The notes beneath the pieces are model-generated. The model searched no databases and was not told where the DNA came from. It saw only the letters and a list, made by a program, of their open reading frames with translations. Made by a program: the position numbers and the translations under genes. A stretch of DNA of 64,000 nt from Polynucleobacter bastaniensis (GTDB taxonomy: Bacteria; Pseudomonadota; Gammaproteobacteria; Burkholderiales; Burkholderiaceae). Below, piece after piece: positions 1 through 8,446 of this stretch (position 1 is the first letter of the stretch; every line of letters starts with the position of its first letter). The stretch covers positions 1-64,000 of the forward strand of contig NZ_JACVOU010000006.1 of NCBI RefSeq assembly GCF_018882205.1. Reading direction: 5' to 3'.

Positions 1-24
1 TGAACTGACCCCATAAAGTTGGAC
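1..24 (+). repeat. IS left terminal inverted repeat
   Basis: It starts TGAACTGACCCCATAAAG and matches the reverse complement of 1419-1442 except at positions 13 and 14. This is the end downstream of orfB. Confidence 0.88.
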
Positions 25-31
25 AGTTTAG

Positions 32-823
32 TTAGGTTAGCACGAGGGATTGAGTTCGGTATTGCACCGGGCTCAATCCCTTTAGTTTTTGTTTGATCCG
101 ATCATGGTTGTAGTAATGGATGTATTCCTTTAGCTGCGCCTTAAAGGATTGAACACTTTCAAACTTCTTTCGGTAAAAGAACTCGGTCTTCATAATCCCA
201 AACCAGTTTTCCATCACCGCGTTATCTAAGCAATTACCTTTTCTAGACATGCTTTGGGTAATACCTTGTTTCTTTAATGCCTGTTGATAAAGCCCCATCT
301 GATATTGCCAGCCCTGATCTGAGTGCAACATGGGTTTATCTTTTAGCCCCAGTTGTTTAAATGCGCTTTTGAGCATCTGCATCACTGAGCTAATCTGTGG
401 CCGATCAGCAATCTCATAGGAGACGATCTCTAGGTTATATAAATCTAAGATCGGTGAGAGATACACCTTCTCACCCTTGATATTGAACTCGGTGACATCG
501 GTCACCCACTTTTGATTAGGCTTGCTTGCTCCAAAGTTACGCTCTAATAAATTGGGAGCCGCTTTACCAATATTCGCCTTAAAGGACTGGTATCGCTTAG
601 GCCTCACAGTCGATTTAAGTCCTAGCTGAGTCATGAGCTTTTGTACTGTCTTGTGGTTTAAATATTGCCGTTGATTGCGCAGCTCTAAATGCACCCGCCG
701 ATAGCCATAACGCCCCTGGTGGGCATTAAAGATCTGGGTAATGCGATCTTTAGCCAACTCATAAGGATCGGGTTCATGACTACTACTGGCTTTAAGCCAG
801 TAGTAGTAAACGCTTTTAGCCAT
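32..823 (-). CDS. IS3-family transposase OrfB, DDE integrase domain
   Basis: This is the catalytic half of the transposase, which cuts and joins IS ends. Taking the first Met at 823, the DDE triad is visible as D109 (WVTDVTEF), D169 (LHSDQGWQYQ) and E205 (ENWFG). The second Asp and Glu are separated by 35 residues, as in rve-type integrases. An HTH_21-like region precedes it (residues 20-75, GRYGYRRVHLELR). The frame stays open upstream of 823, back through KREQAQVITELRPHYRLLDLL, a stretch typical of the start of OrfB. Translation therefore most likely enters from orfA by a -1 shift near 894-898 rather than at the Met. The frame has no internal stop. Confidence 0.93.
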   Translation of the reverse strand: MAKSVYYYWLKASSSHEPDPYELAKDRITQIFNAHQGRYGYRRVHLELRNQRQYLNHKTVQKLMTQLGLKSTVRPKRYQSFKANIGKAAPNLLERNFGASKPNQKWVTDVTEFNIKGEKVYLSPILDLYNLEIVSYEIADRPQISSVMQMLKSAFKQLGLKDKPMLHSDQGWQYQMGLYQQALKKQGITQSMSRKGNCLDNAVMENWFGIMKTEFFYRKKFESVQSFKAQLKEYIHYYNHDRIKQKLKGLSPVQYRTQSLVLT

Positions 824-876
824 TTTGGCGATGAGTAGTAAATCTAGTAAACGGTAATGCGGCCTTAGCTCAGTAA

Positions 877-1389
877 TTACTTGGGCTTGCTCTCTTTTGC
901 TGCTTTGCTCTGAGCTAAGGCTTCTAACTTTTTTAAGTAGGCAGCCTCCGTTTCGGCATACTCCAAACGTCGTCGCAACTCTGCCGGCGTGAGTTCTGAG
1001 ATAGGCTTTTTGAGTAATGCTTTGATATTAAATTGGGACATAGGCGGTTGTCCTCTCTGTCGATTGGCAAGGGCTGTAATACCGCCTTCATTGTAGAGTT
1101 TTTGCCATTGCAAAATCGAACCCATACTACCAATCCCAAAGTGGGCAGCAGCTGGCCTAGCTGATATCTGATGCACAGCCATGTACTCGAGCACCTGCAG
1201 TTTGAACTGCTGGGGATAGCGTTGGTATCTGGGATTGAGGCCGCTATGGCCATGTGCTTGATAAGCTAAGGCCCATTTGCGGACATCTGAGTGACTGATC
1301 TCAAATAGGTGACTTACCCGCTTAAGACCGCCTGACTCTAAAAACTCTTTAACCACCTTTAGCTTGAACTGCTTGCTGTACTTGCTCAT
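877..1389 (-). CDS. IS3-family transposase OrfA, HTH protein
   Basis: This 170-residue DNA-binding half of the transposase recognises the terminal repeats. It contains two helix-turn-helix-like segments (about residues 5-45 and 58-105) and a leucine/charge-rich coiled-coil C-terminus (about 130-165) of the kind used for multimerisation. A strong GGGGG Shine-Dalgarno lies 8 bases before the ATG at 1389. The gene ends at TAA 877-879, and the orfB frame is open through this stop. The protein is longer than the roughly 100-residue OrfA of many IS3 members but normal for the IS150 group, which has a duplicated HTH. Confidence 0.9.
   Translation of the reverse strand: MSKYSKQFKLKVVKEFLESGGLKRVSHLFEISHSDVRKWALAYQAHGHSGLNPRYQRYPQQFKLQVLEYMAVHQISARPAAAHFGIGSMGSILQWQKLYNEGGITALANRQRGQPPMSQFNIKALLKKPISELTPAELRRRLEYAETEAAYLKKLEALAQSKAAKESKPK
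894..898 (-). other. Probable -1 ribosomal frameshift site (A-AAA-G) in IS
   Basis: On the minus strand orfA reads GCA AAA GAG. A Lys tRNA on AAA can slip back one base onto AAA (A_AAA_G), entering the orfB frame as AGA GAG CAA. The site is about 15 bases before the orfA stop, as expected for IS3-family programmed frameshifting. The heptamer is weaker than the classical A_AAA_AAG, so the exact slip position is inferred. Confidence 0.6.
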
Positions 1390-1407
1390 AAAACAAAACC
1401 CCCTTGG

Positions 1408-1424
1408 TTGGACATAACGTCCAA
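1408..1424. repeat. Short palindrome at IS right end
   Basis: TTGGAC-ATAAC-GTCCAA is a 6-bp perfect inverted repeat with a 5-base centre. It overlaps the inner part of the right terminal repeat and lies just upstream of the orfA ribosome-binding site. It may be part of transposase binding or a hairpin shielding orfA from read-through translation; the sequence alone does not decide this. Confidence 0.6.
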
Positions 1425-1442
1425 CTTTTGGGGGTCAGTTCA
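1419..1442 (-). repeat. IS right terminal inverted repeat
   Basis: Read on the minus strand it begins TGAACTGACCCCCAAAAG and pairs with bases 1-24 with two mismatches. It lies upstream of orfA and marks the junction with chromosomal DNA before moaC. Confidence 0.88.
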
Positions 1443-1480
1443 TAGGGTGGCTTAATTATTTGCATGGTGAAGCGAATCTA

Positions 1481-1954
1481 TTAAGCTTTCCACTCCCCAG
1501 ACTTACCGCCACTCTTCTCTAGCAGGTTGACATCACCTATCACCATGCCCCTATCAACAGCTTTGGCCATATCGTAGATTGTGAGGAGGGCGACTTGGAC
1601 TGCGGTGAGGGCTTCCATTTCCACTCCTGTGGGGCCAGTGGTTTCGGCTCTCACTTGGCAGGTAATGCTGCTGGTATCTTTATTTAGATCAAACTCCAGG
1701 CTAACGTGTGTCAGGGCTAGAGGATGGCAAAGCGGTATCAGGTCGGATGTCTTTTTGGATGCCTGAATACCAGCTATTCGGGCAATGCCCAAAACATCAC
1801 CTTTTTTATGGGTACCTGCTTCAATCATGCCAAAGGTCTCTGGGAGCATGGTGATCTTGCCAGTAGCAACAGCAATTCGGTGGGTATTAGGCTTATCACC
1901 AACGTTGACCATATGGGCTTGGCCACTTGCATCAAAATGAGTTAGTTTGTTCAT
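1481..1954 (-). CDS. moaC: Cyclic pyranopterin monophosphate synthase MoaC
   Basis: Molybdenum cofactor synthesis: MoaC converts the 3',8-cyclo-GTP made by MoaA into cyclic pyranopterin monophosphate in the cytoplasm. The 157-residue protein has the usual family length. It carries the conserved [13 protein letters not shown] segment (about residues 73-85), the [16 protein letters not shown] segment (about 104-119) and a KSGGKSG C-terminus. The ATG at 1954 begins the typical N-terminus ([16 protein letters not shown]). It is divergent from the protease at 1978 across 23 bases. The IS right end lies 38 bases beyond its stop codon, so any original downstream neighbour is separated from it by the IS. 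Confidence 0.96.
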   Translation of the reverse strand: MNKLTHFDASGQAHMVNVGDKPNTHRIAVATGKITMLPETFGMIEAGTHKKGDVLGIARIAGIQASKKTSDLIPLCHPLALTHVSLEFDLNKDTSSITCQVRAETTGPTGVEMEALTAVQVALLTIYDMAKAVDRGMVIGDVNLLEKSGGKSGEWKA

Positions 1955-1977
1955 GGGATAAGTTTTACCATATAGGG

Positions 1978-3696
1978 ATGCAAGTCATAAAGACACCAAG
2001 GGGCATATCGTTTTTTAAGCGAATTTTGGCTGCTCAGCTCATTCTGAGCTTGGCCTGGCCAAGTGCTGGTTTCGTCTATGCGGCTGGACCTGCACCTTCC
2101 TCCATGACGGGGGATGTATCGGTACAAGGAGAGTCAGCCGCCCTGCAAAACTTGGGTAGAGCGGTCCAGTCGCCTGATGCCCGCTCCGCAAACTTGCCAC
2201 CTCGCAATGCACCCCTGAGCCAGCCCAGTTTTGTACTCCCCGATATGGGGGATCCCGGTGGTGATAGCTTGAGTCGCATGGATGAGAAAAAGTATGGCGA
2301 AATGATCATGCGCCAGATTCGGCCGGATGCGGATTATTCAAATGATTTGCCGATTTATGATTATTTAAATCAAATGGAGCGACGCTTATTACAGGCAGCA
2401 AAACGTCTGCAATTGGGCGGGGCTAATGAGCAGGGTAGTGGTGCTTATAACTTTGAGGTATTCGCTGTTAAAGACAGCAGCATTAATGCATTTGCATTAC
2501 CTGGAGGATTTATTGGTTTTCATACAGGATTGCTAGTTAGTGCTGAAACAGATTCAGAAGTTGCTTCTGTTATGGGTCATGAGACCGGTCATGTTTTACA
2601 ACGTCATTTGGCTCGCCAGATGGATAGGCAGACTACCAATACAATGATTGCCCTTGCTGGCATATTGTTGGGTGCCTTAGCTGCATCACGTAATCCAGGC
2701 GCTGCTTCTGGGCTCATGCAGGGTGGTCAAGCAGTAGCCATCAATAATCAACTCTCTTACTCAAGAGATGCTGAGCGCGAGGCTGATCGTATTGGCTTTC
2801 AGATTCTCGCGGAGAGTGGCTATGACGTTAATGGTGCTCCAGGTTTTTTCCAGCGCCTGCAAAAGGCGACGGGCATTATGGATAGTGGGGTGCCATCTTA
2901 TGTACGCACCCATCCATTAACAACGGATCGTATTGCGGATATGCAAGATCGTACTCGTAATATCGCCAACAGAAATGTACCTACAGCAGTGGAATTTTAT
3001 TTCATCAAAGCGCGTGCTCGCATGGAGCAATCTGGAAGTTCTGGCCAGATGTACGACTTAAAAAATACCTTTGAGGGTTTGAGTAAACAGGCAGCCCCTG
3101 GCAAACAAATGGAAGGTCTTTATGGGCTTGCGCTCGTTGCGCTAAAGCAGGGTAAGCTCGATCAAGCTTCAAGTTATTTACAACAAGCACGCAACTTAGC
3201 GAATAGCGTTAGCGCGCCAGGATCACCCATTCTGCGCCAAAGCCTCTCCTTAGACATTACAGCTTCCGAGTTGGCATTAGCTAGAGGTAAAGGTGATGAG
3301 GCTTTACAAATTGCTCAAACTACCTTAAAAGCGTTCCCACAATCCTATGCTGCCGGTGCAGCAATGATGAATGCGTATCTGAAACTAGGTCGTACGAATG
3401 ACGCCATTGCTTGGTTAAAGGCGCGCACTAGATTACAACCCAATGAAGTAGTTTGGTGGAGCATGCTTTCGAATGCCTATGATCAGGCTAAAAATGTGCC
3501 GCTACGGCATTACGCTCTTGGAGAAAAGTATGCGCTTGAGGGTGCATGGCCATCGGCGATTGAGCAACTCAAGATTGCGAGATCTTCCGGTGGCGCGGAT
3601 TTCTATCAGGCTTCTAGCATTGATGCGCGTCTTCGTGAAATGCAAAAGCAATATCAAGAGGAATTGAAGGAGCAGGGCAAGAATATGCCAAGCTAA
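1978..3696 (+). CDS. bepA: BepA-like periplasmic M48 metalloprotease with TPRs
   Basis: The architecture matches BepA (YfgC), a periplasmic chaperone/protease that acts on stalled outer-membrane proteins such as LptD at the BAM complex. From the ATG at 1978 (572 aa) there is a signal peptide with a basic start and hydrophobic stretch to about residue 35, then a Pro/Ser-rich linker. The M48 domain has the zinc motif HETGH (201-205) and the downstream ExxxD ligand motif (E266-D270). The C-terminal 250 residues are helical with TPR-like repeats. An in-frame ATG at 1927 lies inside moaC on the other strand and would put 17 extra residues before the signal peptide, so 1978 is preferred although its Shine-Dalgarno is weak. 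The stop codon directly abuts that of the convergent gene at 3697. Confidence 0.88.
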   Translation: MQVIKTPRGISFFKRILAAQLILSLAWPSAGFVYAAGPAPSSMTGDVSVQGESAALQNLGRAVQSPDARSANLPPRNAPLSQPSFVLPDMGDPGGDSLSRMDEKKYGEMIMRQIRPDADYSNDLPIYDYLNQMERRLLQAAKRLQLGGANEQGSGAYNFEVFAVKDSSINAFALPGGFIGFHTGLLVSAETDSEVASVMGHETGHVLQRHLARQMDRQTTNTMIALAGILLGALAASRNPGAASGLMQGGQAVAINNQLSYSRDAEREADRIGFQILAESGYDVNGAPGFFQRLQKATGIMDSGVPSYVRTHPLTTDRIADMQDRTRNIANRNVPTAVEFYFIKARARMEQSGSSGQMYDLKNTFEGLSKQAAPGKQMEGLYGLALVALKQGKLDQASSYLQQARNLANSVSAPGSPILRQSLSLDITASELALARGKGDEALQIAQTTLKAFPQSYAAGAAMMNAYLKLGRTNDAIAWLKARTRLQPNEVVWWSMLSNAYDQAKNVPLRHYALGEKYALEGAWPSAIEQLKIARSSGGADFYQASSIDARLREMQKQYQEELKEQGKNMPS

Positions 3697-4311
3697 TTAA
3701 TTGTTTGGTATTTTGACGAAATTAAAGCGACTAGCTAATTCAGCGGAGTGAAGAGGTTCAATGGGCAGTTGATTACCTTGCCATTGCCAAGAGCCCCTAA
3801 AGCTACAGGCATCCTCAATCACTTTGGACTGATCTGAGAATAGATCTAAATCATGATCGTGTAATAGTGCGACGGATAGCGACTCTGTTTTAGTAAATGC
3901 CGCTCCATCGATTTGATCAGAAAGTGATTGTTGAATCAATCCTGTGATGTAGATATTGCCTTTTTCATCACTCAGAGCACTCTGCGGTTTTATCTCTGTG
4001 CCGCATTGGGTTAGTAGTTGAAGGCCGCTTTCAGTTGGAATAATTCTAGTAATGTATGGCGTGGCGTCTAGTGTGATGAAAACTCTTTGAGGGCCATTTT
4101 GGAAAAAATATCTACCCAAAGAGTCGTGCGCATAATTCCTGGAAATAAATTCATTGAGGGCTACATGCCTAATCACATTTCCGGCCAGTTGATTGGCTTG
4201 GGCAAACTCATCACGCATACGCCATTGACCGCGACGATCAAGTGCTAGCCAGCCAAAGCAGTGCGGGACATTAGGCCACTTGATTAGCGATCGAAGTACT
4301 TGATCATCCAT
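3697..4311 (-). CDS. Conserved-looking protein of unknown function, 204 aa
   Basis: I do not recognise a named family with confidence. The protein is soluble-looking, with no signal peptide or membrane segment. It is rich in aromatic residues, with a leading CFGWLALDRRGQWRMRD segment and an alternating hydrophobic pattern suggesting beta-sheet. It could be one of the betaproteobacterial DUF families annotated from Burkholderia. It is the last gene of the leftward ilvE run, 28 bases after the NTF2-like gene, and convergent with the bepA-like gene with no gap between the stop codons. The intact frame and operon position support a real gene, but no function can be assigned. Confidence 0.75.
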   Translation of the reverse strand: MDDQVLRSLIKWPNVPHCFGWLALDRRGQWRMRDEFAQANQLAGNVIRHVALNEFISRNYAHDSLGRYFFQNGPQRVFITLDATPYITRIIPTESGLQLLTQCGTEIKPQSALSDEKGNIYITGLIQQSLSDQIDGAAFTKTESLSVALLHDHDLDLFSDQSKVIEDACSFRGSWQWQGNQLPIEPLHSAELASRFNFVKIPNN

Positions 4312-4339
4312 GAGACAGCAATCTGTATGGCATTGCTAG

Positions 4340-4774
4340 TTAATGCAGTCCATGTGGAGTTGAGGGCGCATCAAACGTATCCTCGGTGGAGTGGCTGGCA
4401 TGAAGATGTGCAATCCGCCAGCCTTGACTATCTTGCAGAAGAACCAAGGTGATATTCAGAAAGAATGCTGCTTCAATTTGATCGGGTCGGATGTGAACAG
4501 CCTCGGTAGTGTCGTAGACAGCTGCTCCTAAAACAGAGTGACTAATGCAGGCAATCGGCTCTAGAAAAAGGGCTTGCTTGGCTAAGAGGCGCTCTAGGCC
4601 GTCCCGAATTTCTGCATGACCACTGAGGCGCTGGCCTTCTGGAAGTACGCAAGTAATTGAGTCATCGTCTAACCAGATTGCCAGGGCCCCTTTGACGTCT
4701 CGATTTTTTAAGGCATCACGCCAAGCATCCACCACTTCATCGGCATTATGAAAAAGTCTGGCTAGTTTTGACAT
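4340..4774 (-). CDS. SnoaL/NTF2-like fold protein (DUF4440 type)
   Basis: A 144-residue single-domain protein with the cone-shaped NTF2/SnoaL pattern: an N-terminal helix (VVDAWRDALKNRDVKGAL), a WLDDDSITCVLP strand, SGHAEIRDGLERLL, and C-terminal strands ending DSQGWRIAHLHASHS. Such proteins either bind small ligands or act as isomerases or dehydratases; no catalytic residues can be fixed here. It sits between waaF and the unknown gene in a leftward run, spaced by 34 and 28 bases. Stress-related roles reported for some relatives cannot be inferred from this sequence. Confidence 0.82.
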   Translation of the reverse strand: MSKLARLFHNADEVVDAWRDALKNRDVKGALAIWLDDDSITCVLPEGQRLSGHAEIRDGLERLLAKQALFLEPIACISHSVLGAAVYDTTEAVHIRPDQIEAAFFLNITLVLLQDSQGWRIAHLHASHSTEDTFDAPSTPHGLH

Positions 4775-4808
4775 GGCTTACTTTCTGGTGATGTGTAGCG
4801 CTACAAAA

Positions 4809-5846
4809 TTATTGGTGTGTTTGAATGGCATCTAATACGGTGGCGGGCAAAATATCTTTTAAGCATTTGAGGTGACCTAGTGGACACTCTCTTTTATGGC
4901 ATGGGCTACAAGGTAGATTGAGCCAAAGTACTTTAGCTTTATTGGACAGTGGTGGCGTATGATGTGGATCGCTTGAGCCAAAAATAGCGACCTGCGGAAC
5001 TTTTAAAGCGGCACCAATATGCATTAAGCCCGAGTCATTACTAACAAGCGCCTTGCTCATCCCAATGAGTGCAATTGCTTCGTCTAGTGAAGTCTTGCCG
5101 CACCAGTTGTGTATTTGTAAGTCATTCATTGCCACGATCCGAATGTTCTCGCCTAAAGCATGATCGCCTTCACTACCAAGAAGAATCACATGAGCATCTG
5201 GCTCATTTACGATTAACTGCTGTGCGAGAGTGGCGAAGTGATCGGCAGGCCAGCGTTTTGTTGTGCCGTATTCAGCGCCTGAGCAAAGTACGTAGATTGA
5301 TTTTTCCTTGATCGATGCTGCTCGTAACTTGGCACCAATTGATTCTTTGGCTGCAGGTGAAATATTGAGTTTAGGATCTGCTGGCTGGCTGGTATCAATC
5401 TCTTGTGAGTGCTCCAGCACATTAGCAAGTGCAAGGTAATGGTTCGCCATCGGTGGGCGATTCACTTTACTCGGATTATCTAGAGCAAGATTAATCAGTC
5501 CAAAGCGCATCTCACCCTGATAGCCTATGCGAAAGGGAATATTAGCAAGCCAAGGAATAAGGGCAGACTTCAAGCTATTGGGTAAAACAAAGCAGGCAGC
5601 GTATTGATTCAACTCAAGTTGCTTTGCTAGTTGCTTACGTAAGCCCCATTGCAATTGTTTATGCTCCAGTCGCGCTTCAATGACTTGATGAACTTCTGAG
5701 CAGGCACGATAGATAGGGGCGACCCAAGGGCTTGCTAAAACATCAATCTGTGACTGCGGGTAAATTGCTTTGAGATTCGCCAGCAGCGGCTGGGACATCA
5801 CAGCATCACCAATCCAATTGGGGGCGACGATCAGAATACGATTCAT
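4809..5846 (-). CDS. waaF: ADP-heptose:LPS heptosyltransferase II
   Basis: Adds the second L,D-heptose to the inner core of lipopolysaccharide at the cytoplasmic face of the inner membrane. The 345-residue protein is a GT9-family enzyme with the N-terminal ILIVAPNWIGDAVMSQPLL motif. It has the C-terminal nucleotide-sugar region with SNDSGLMHIGAAL and FGSSDPHHTPP, and a cysteine-rich tail (CSPCHKRECPLGHLKCL) common in WaaF. It lies 45 bases after the CHCC zinc-finger gene in the ilvE run. A second core-LPS gene, waaA, is present at 29950. Confidence 0.94.
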   Translation of the reverse strand: MNRILIVAPNWIGDAVMSQPLLANLKAIYPQSQIDVLASPWVAPIYRACSEVHQVIEARLEHKQLQWGLRKQLAKQLELNQYAACFVLPNSLKSALIPWLANIPFRIGYQGEMRFGLINLALDNPSKVNRPPMANHYLALANVLEHSQEIDTSQPADPKLNISPAAKESIGAKLRAASIKEKSIYVLCSGAEYGTTKRWPADHFATLAQQLIVNEPDAHVILLGSEGDHALGENIRIVAMNDLQIHNWCGKTSLDEAIALIGMSKALVSNDSGLMHIGAALKVPQVAIFGSSDPHHTPPLSNKAKVLWLNLPCSPCHKRECPLGHLKCLKDILPATVLDAIQTHQ

Positions 5847-5891
5847 ATGAGGTATCCCGACACAGCACCCGGCTTAGGGGTGCTGCTTGGC

Positions 5892-6083
5892 TTAGTGCCC
5901 GTGGGGCTCGGTACCGGGAGTGAGTTTGTACTCAGTGCCGCAGTAAGGGCACTTAGCTTCACCCGTTTTAGCTACATCGAGAAATACACGTGGATGTGAA
6001 TTCCAGCTAGGGGTTTTATTGGTTGGGCAATGTAAGGGCAAGTCTTTATTGCCATCAACCATTACAACTTGAGCTTCACTCAT
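5892..6083 (-). CDS. Small CHCC-type zinc-finger protein
   Basis: A 63-residue protein with ligands arranged as Cys (LPLHCPTN), His (WNSHPRVFLDV) and a CPYCGTEY pair. This is the zf-CHCC pattern shared with the mitochondrial complex I accessory subunit NDUFS6. In proteobacteria such proteins are small, standalone and of uncertain function. It starts 14 bases after ilvE and precedes waaF, a linkage I recall as common in betaproteobacteria. It is short but clearly a real gene because all four ligands and the RVFLDVAKTGEAKCPYCG core are intact. Confidence 0.9.
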   Translation of the reverse strand: MSEAQVVMVDGNKDLPLHCPTNKTPSWNSHPRVFLDVAKTGEAKCPYCGTEYKLTPGTEPHGH

Positions 6084-6097
6084 GATCTGATTTCCAA

Positions 6098-7021
6098 TTA
6101 CTTAACATAAGTTAGCCAGGACTTGTATTGATCGCTTCTGCCGTAGACCGCATCAAAGTAAGTCTTCTGGATTTGCTCGGTAATCGGACCACGCTTACCG
6201 TCACCAATGGTGCGGTCATCTAATTCGCGAATAGGCGTTACTTCAGCGGCAGTACCAGTGAAGAAAGCCTCATCTGCTGAGTACACTTCATCTCGAGTAA
6301 TCCGCTTCTCACGCAATTCGTAGCCAAGATCTTTGGCGATTTGGATGATGGAGTTGCGAGTAATGCCGTCTAAACAAGAGGCTAGATCTGGAGTATAAAT
6401 AATGCCGTTATTCACGATAAAGATATTTTCGCCAGAACCTTCGGATACATAACCTTCTGTATCAAGTAGGAGGGCTTCATCGTAGCCATTAGCTGTTACT
6501 TCTTGGTTAGCCAAAATGGAGTTGATGTAGTAACCGGAAGCCTTAGCGCGAACTAGTGATGAGTTCACAAAATGGCGGGTAAATGAGGAGGTTTTAACGC
6601 GGATGCCCTTATTGAGACCGTCTTCACCCAAATAAGCACCCCATTCCCAGGCAGCGATCGCCGTATGAATGCTATTACCTTTTGGAGAGATACCCAGTTT
6701 TTGGGAGCCGATAAAGATAATTGGTCGGATATAGCAAGCTTCCAGCTTATTGCTGTTGACGACCTCAATAATGCCGCCACTGATCTGTTCAGGAGTCCAA
6801 GGCATATTCATCTGGAAAATCTTAGTTCCGTTGAATAGACGCTTAACGTGCTCTGGAAGGCGAAAAATGGCGGTACCTTGGGGAGTTTTGTAGGCACGAA
6901 TACCCTCAAATACCCCCATTCCGTAATGAAGGCTGTGGGTTAGCACGTGAACATTGGCCTCACGCCAGGGAACTAACTTCCCATCGGACCAAATAAAGCC
7001 ATCGCGGTCAGACATCGACAT
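6098..7021 (-). CDS. ilvE: Branched-chain amino-acid aminotransferase
   Basis: PLP-dependent class IV aminotransferase performing the last step of Leu, Ile and Val synthesis with glutamate. The protein has 307 residues, the normal length. The PLP lysine is K160 in SLVRAKASGYYINS. The fold-type IV signature follows (YDEALLLDTEGYVSEGSGENIF), with the N-terminal HYGMGVFEGIRAY motif before it. Start is ATG 7021 or the in-frame ATG two codons later. It is the first gene of a leftward run with the zinc finger, waaF, NTF2-like and unknown genes, and is divergent from pgk over about 210 bases. Confidence 0.96.
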   Translation of the reverse strand: MSMSDRDGFIWSDGKLVPWREANVHVLTHSLHYGMGVFEGIRAYKTPQGTAIFRLPEHVKRLFNGTKIFQMNMPWTPEQISGGIIEVVNSNKLEACYIRPIIFIGSQKLGISPKGNSIHTAIAAWEWGAYLGEDGLNKGIRVKTSSFTRHFVNSSLVRAKASGYYINSILANQEVTANGYDEALLLDTEGYVSEGSGENIFIVNNGIIYTPDLASCLDGITRNSIIQIAKDLGYELREKRITRDEVYSADEAFFTGTAAEVTPIRELDDRTIGDGKRGPITEQIQKTYFDAVYGRSDQYKSWLTYVK

Positions 7022-7232
7022 TTTCTCTACCTTTTAGATATTTAATAAATCGGGTGATTCAATTCGGTAAAACAGGGTGCCAAGCCAGTAGGGAGCCCCA
7101 AGGCCTAGAATACGTCTCAGCCTTTATTGTAGAGCAGGGAGCGAGGTGGGGTAGTCCAATTCCTTTGGGGTTTAAAGCTCAGACGATTTAGAATGGAGCA
7201 TTCCCAATAAACCACTCCATTTGCCTATTCTC
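7022..7232. promoter_or_regulatory. Divergent ilvE/pgk intergenic region
   Basis: This 211-base spacer must hold the promoters for ilvE (leftward) and pgk (rightward). I see no convincing -35/-10 pair, operator or riboswitch fold in either direction, and no clear Shine-Dalgarno in front of pgk. Confidence 0.4.
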
Positions 7233-8444
7233 ATGCCGGAAACCCTCTTTAAAGTAAAGCGCCTTAGTGAACTAGCTGCAGCAGGCCTTCTCAAGGGAAA
7301 ACGGGTATTGATCCGTGCCGACCTCAATGTTCCTCAGGATGATGTGGGTAATATTACGGAAGACACTCGGATTAAAGCGTCCATGCCGGCAGTACAAATG
7401 TGTTTGGATGCTGGTGCAGCAGTAATGGTGACCTCCCACTTGGGACGTCCAACTGAAGGCGAATTTAAACCCGAAGATAGTTTGGCTCCAGTGGCCGACC
7501 GAATTGCCACACTCTTGAATCGTAAAGTTCCTTTGATAAGTAATTGGGTAGGCGGTAATTTTGAGGTCAATCCAGGCGAGTTAGTACTACTGGAAAACTG
7601 TCGCCTGAATGTGGGCGAGAAAAAGAATAATGATGACTTAGCCAAAAAGATTGCTGCTTTGTGTGATGTGTATGTCAACGATGCTTTTGGTACTGCTCAC
7701 CGGGCTGAAGCAACTACGAATGGCGTAGCCAAATATGCGCCGATTGCCTGCGCGGGTCCTTTGATGGCAGCGGAGTTAGATGCCTTGAGTCGTGCCCTGG
7801 CAAGTCCAAAGCGCCCATTGGTAGCAATTGTGGCAGGATCTAAAGTATCTTCGAAGCTCACTATTCTCAAGGCTTTAGCTGACAAGGTGGATGAGTTGAT
7901 TGTGGGTGGCGGCATTGCCAATACTTTTATGCTGGCTAAAGGTTTACCTATTGGTAAATCATTAGCAGAGCCAGATTTGCTTAATGAAGCTCGAGAAATC
8001 ATGGAGATGATGGAAAAGCGTGGTGCGCATGTTCCGATACCTGAAGATGTCGTTGTTGCAAACGAACTTTCTCCATTAGCACGTGCAAATCGTGTTGCTG
8101 CCGATCAAGTGGCTGATGACGATATGATTTTGGATATTGGTCCTAAGACTGCAGCACGTTTATCTACCATGCTGGCGCACGCTGGCACGATTGTATGGAA
8201 TGGCCCATTGGGTGTATTTGAGATTGATCAGTTTGGCGGTGGTACTAAGATGTTGGCAGCAGCGATTGCCCATTCACCCGCATTTTCGATTGCTGGTGGC
8301 GGCGATACCTTAGCGGCGATTACGAAGTACGGTATTGAAAATCAAGTGGATTACATCTCTACTGGCGGTGGCGCTTTCTTGGAATTCTTAGAAGGTAAAA
8401 CCTTGCCAGCCTTTGCAGTATTAGCCGAAAGAGCGAAAGACTAA
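7233..8444 (+). CDS. pgk: Phosphoglycerate kinase
   Basis: Glycolysis and gluconeogenesis: transfers phosphate from 1,3-bisphosphoglycerate to ADP. The protein starts [20 protein letters not shown], then the family signature [12 protein letters not shown], the substrate-binding SHLGRP and the C-terminal nucleotide-binding GGGDTLAAI. From the ATG at 7233 it has 403 residues, near the usual length. An in-frame TTG at 7221 would add four residues; neither start has a good Shine-Dalgarno, and ATG is preferred. It is the first gene of pgk-pyk-fba, with pyk starting 2 bases after its stop. Confidence 0.96.
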   Translation: MPETLFKVKRLSELAAAGLLKGKRVLIRADLNVPQDDVGNITEDTRIKASMPAVQMCLDAGAAVMVTSHLGRPTEGEFKPEDSLAPVADRIATLLNRKVPLISNWVGGNFEVNPGELVLLENCRLNVGEKKNNDDLAKKIAALCDVYVNDAFGTAHRAEATTNGVAKYAPIACAGPLMAAELDALSRALASPKRPLVAIVAGSKVSSKLTILKALADKVDELIVGGGIANTFMLAKGLPIGKSLAEPDLLNEAREIMEMMEKRGAHVPIPEDVVVANELSPLARANRVAADQVADDDMILDIGPKTAARLSTMLAHAGTIVWNGPLGVFEIDQFGGGTKMLAAAIAHSPAFSIAGGGDTLAAITKYGIENQVDYISTGGGAFLEFLEGKTLPAFAVLAERAKD

Positions 8445-8446
8445 AT

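Larger units (their letters stand above)
1..1442 (-). mobile_element. Complete IS3-family (IS150-group) insertion sequence
   Basis: The element is bounded by imperfect terminal inverted repeats that begin TGAACTGACCCC at base 1 and end GGGGTCAGTTCA at base 1442. About 24 bases match between the ends, with two mismatches. It encodes two leftward, partly offset reading frames: an HTH protein (orfA) and a DDE integrase (orfB). Their products are expected to fuse by -1 frameshifting into a transposase of roughly 450 residues. Terminal TG...CA, the AGTTGGAC motif in the repeats and the two-frame layout are typical of the IS150 group of IS3. Both genes look intact, so the copy may be active. It lies downstream of moaC and interrupts no visible gene. 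A target duplication cannot be checked because the left flank is outside the window. Confidence 0.93.
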
